From positions 1 to 13,717 of the forward strand of contig JAEWJO010000542.1 in the NCBI GenBank assembly GCA_023386455.1: a DNA stretch of 13,717 nt, read 5' to 3'. The position numbers and the translations under genes were made by a program. Shown here in pieces: positions 13,697 through 13,717 of this stretch (positions within the stretch are counted from its first letter, which is position 1; each line of letters begins with the position of its first letter). This DNA is from Pseudomonadota bacterium (GTDB lineage: Bacteria > Myxococcota_A > Polyangia > Haliangiales > Haliangiaceae). The notes below the pieces were generated by a model. The model was not told the origin of the DNA, did no database searches, and worked only from the letters and a program-made list of their open reading frames with translations.

Positions 13697-13717
13697 GCGA
13701 TCCGCAGGATACCGTCC
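13693..13717 (+). CDS. Partial: start of a further gene running off the right edge
   Basis: ATG at 13693 overlaps the lipoprotein stop as ATGA and reads MSDPQDTV before the window ends. No function can be given from eight residues. The overlap suggests an operon with the lipoprotein gene. It could also be a chance ATG, so the call is tentative. Confidence 0.45.

Overview
The window is a GC-rich stretch (about 70% G+C by eye) with almost no non-coding DNA. Its style points to a Myxococcota-type (deltaproteobacterial) genome, possibly a Haliangium/Kofleria relative. The evidence is indirect: exported Cys-rich proteins with repeated G-x-PC-x5-C-ASG-x-C motifs, a TPR/PEGA-type envelope protein with a Gly-Ser-Ala linker, a caspase-family protease, a PP2C phosphatase and an ECF sigma/anti-sigma pair. 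I see no tRNA, rRNA, CRISPR array, transposase or phage gene, and no gap above 300 bases.

Left part (1-4595): the end of a cupredoxin-like/carboxypeptidase-regulatory-like protein overlaps (ATGA) a + strand Rsm22-family methyltransferase. Facing it on the minus strand are a DNA methyltransferase and, downstream of it, a soluble PP2C phosphatase with a long disordered tail. Divergent from the methyltransferase are two overlapping + strand genes: a 112-residue conserved-looking protein and a one-TM protein whose outer domain resembles the sensor half of transmembrane anti-sigma factors.

Central part (4596-10317, all minus strand, transcribed right to left): a HemJ/CopD-like membrane protein, DNA polymerase IV, an exported caspase fused to a predicted outer-membrane beta-barrel, an exported protein with about 31 cysteines, an ECF sigma factor and its zinc-type membrane anti-sigma factor. 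The last four are tightly coupled: the Cys-rich gene's ribosome-binding site spans the caspase stop codon, the sigma start lies inside the end of the Cys-rich gene, and sigma/anti-sigma overlap by ATGA. The inferred unit is an envelope-sensing regulatory pair made together with an exported caspase and a Cys-rich partner. This is the most interesting system in the window.

Right part (10395-13717): a DHH phosphoesterase diverges from the HemJ-like gene and overlaps tail-to-tail with a TPR/PEGA-like membrane protein. That gene diverges from a lipoprotein of unknown function across 31 bp holding a palindromic -10-like element. A further gene begins by ATGA overlap and runs off the right edge.
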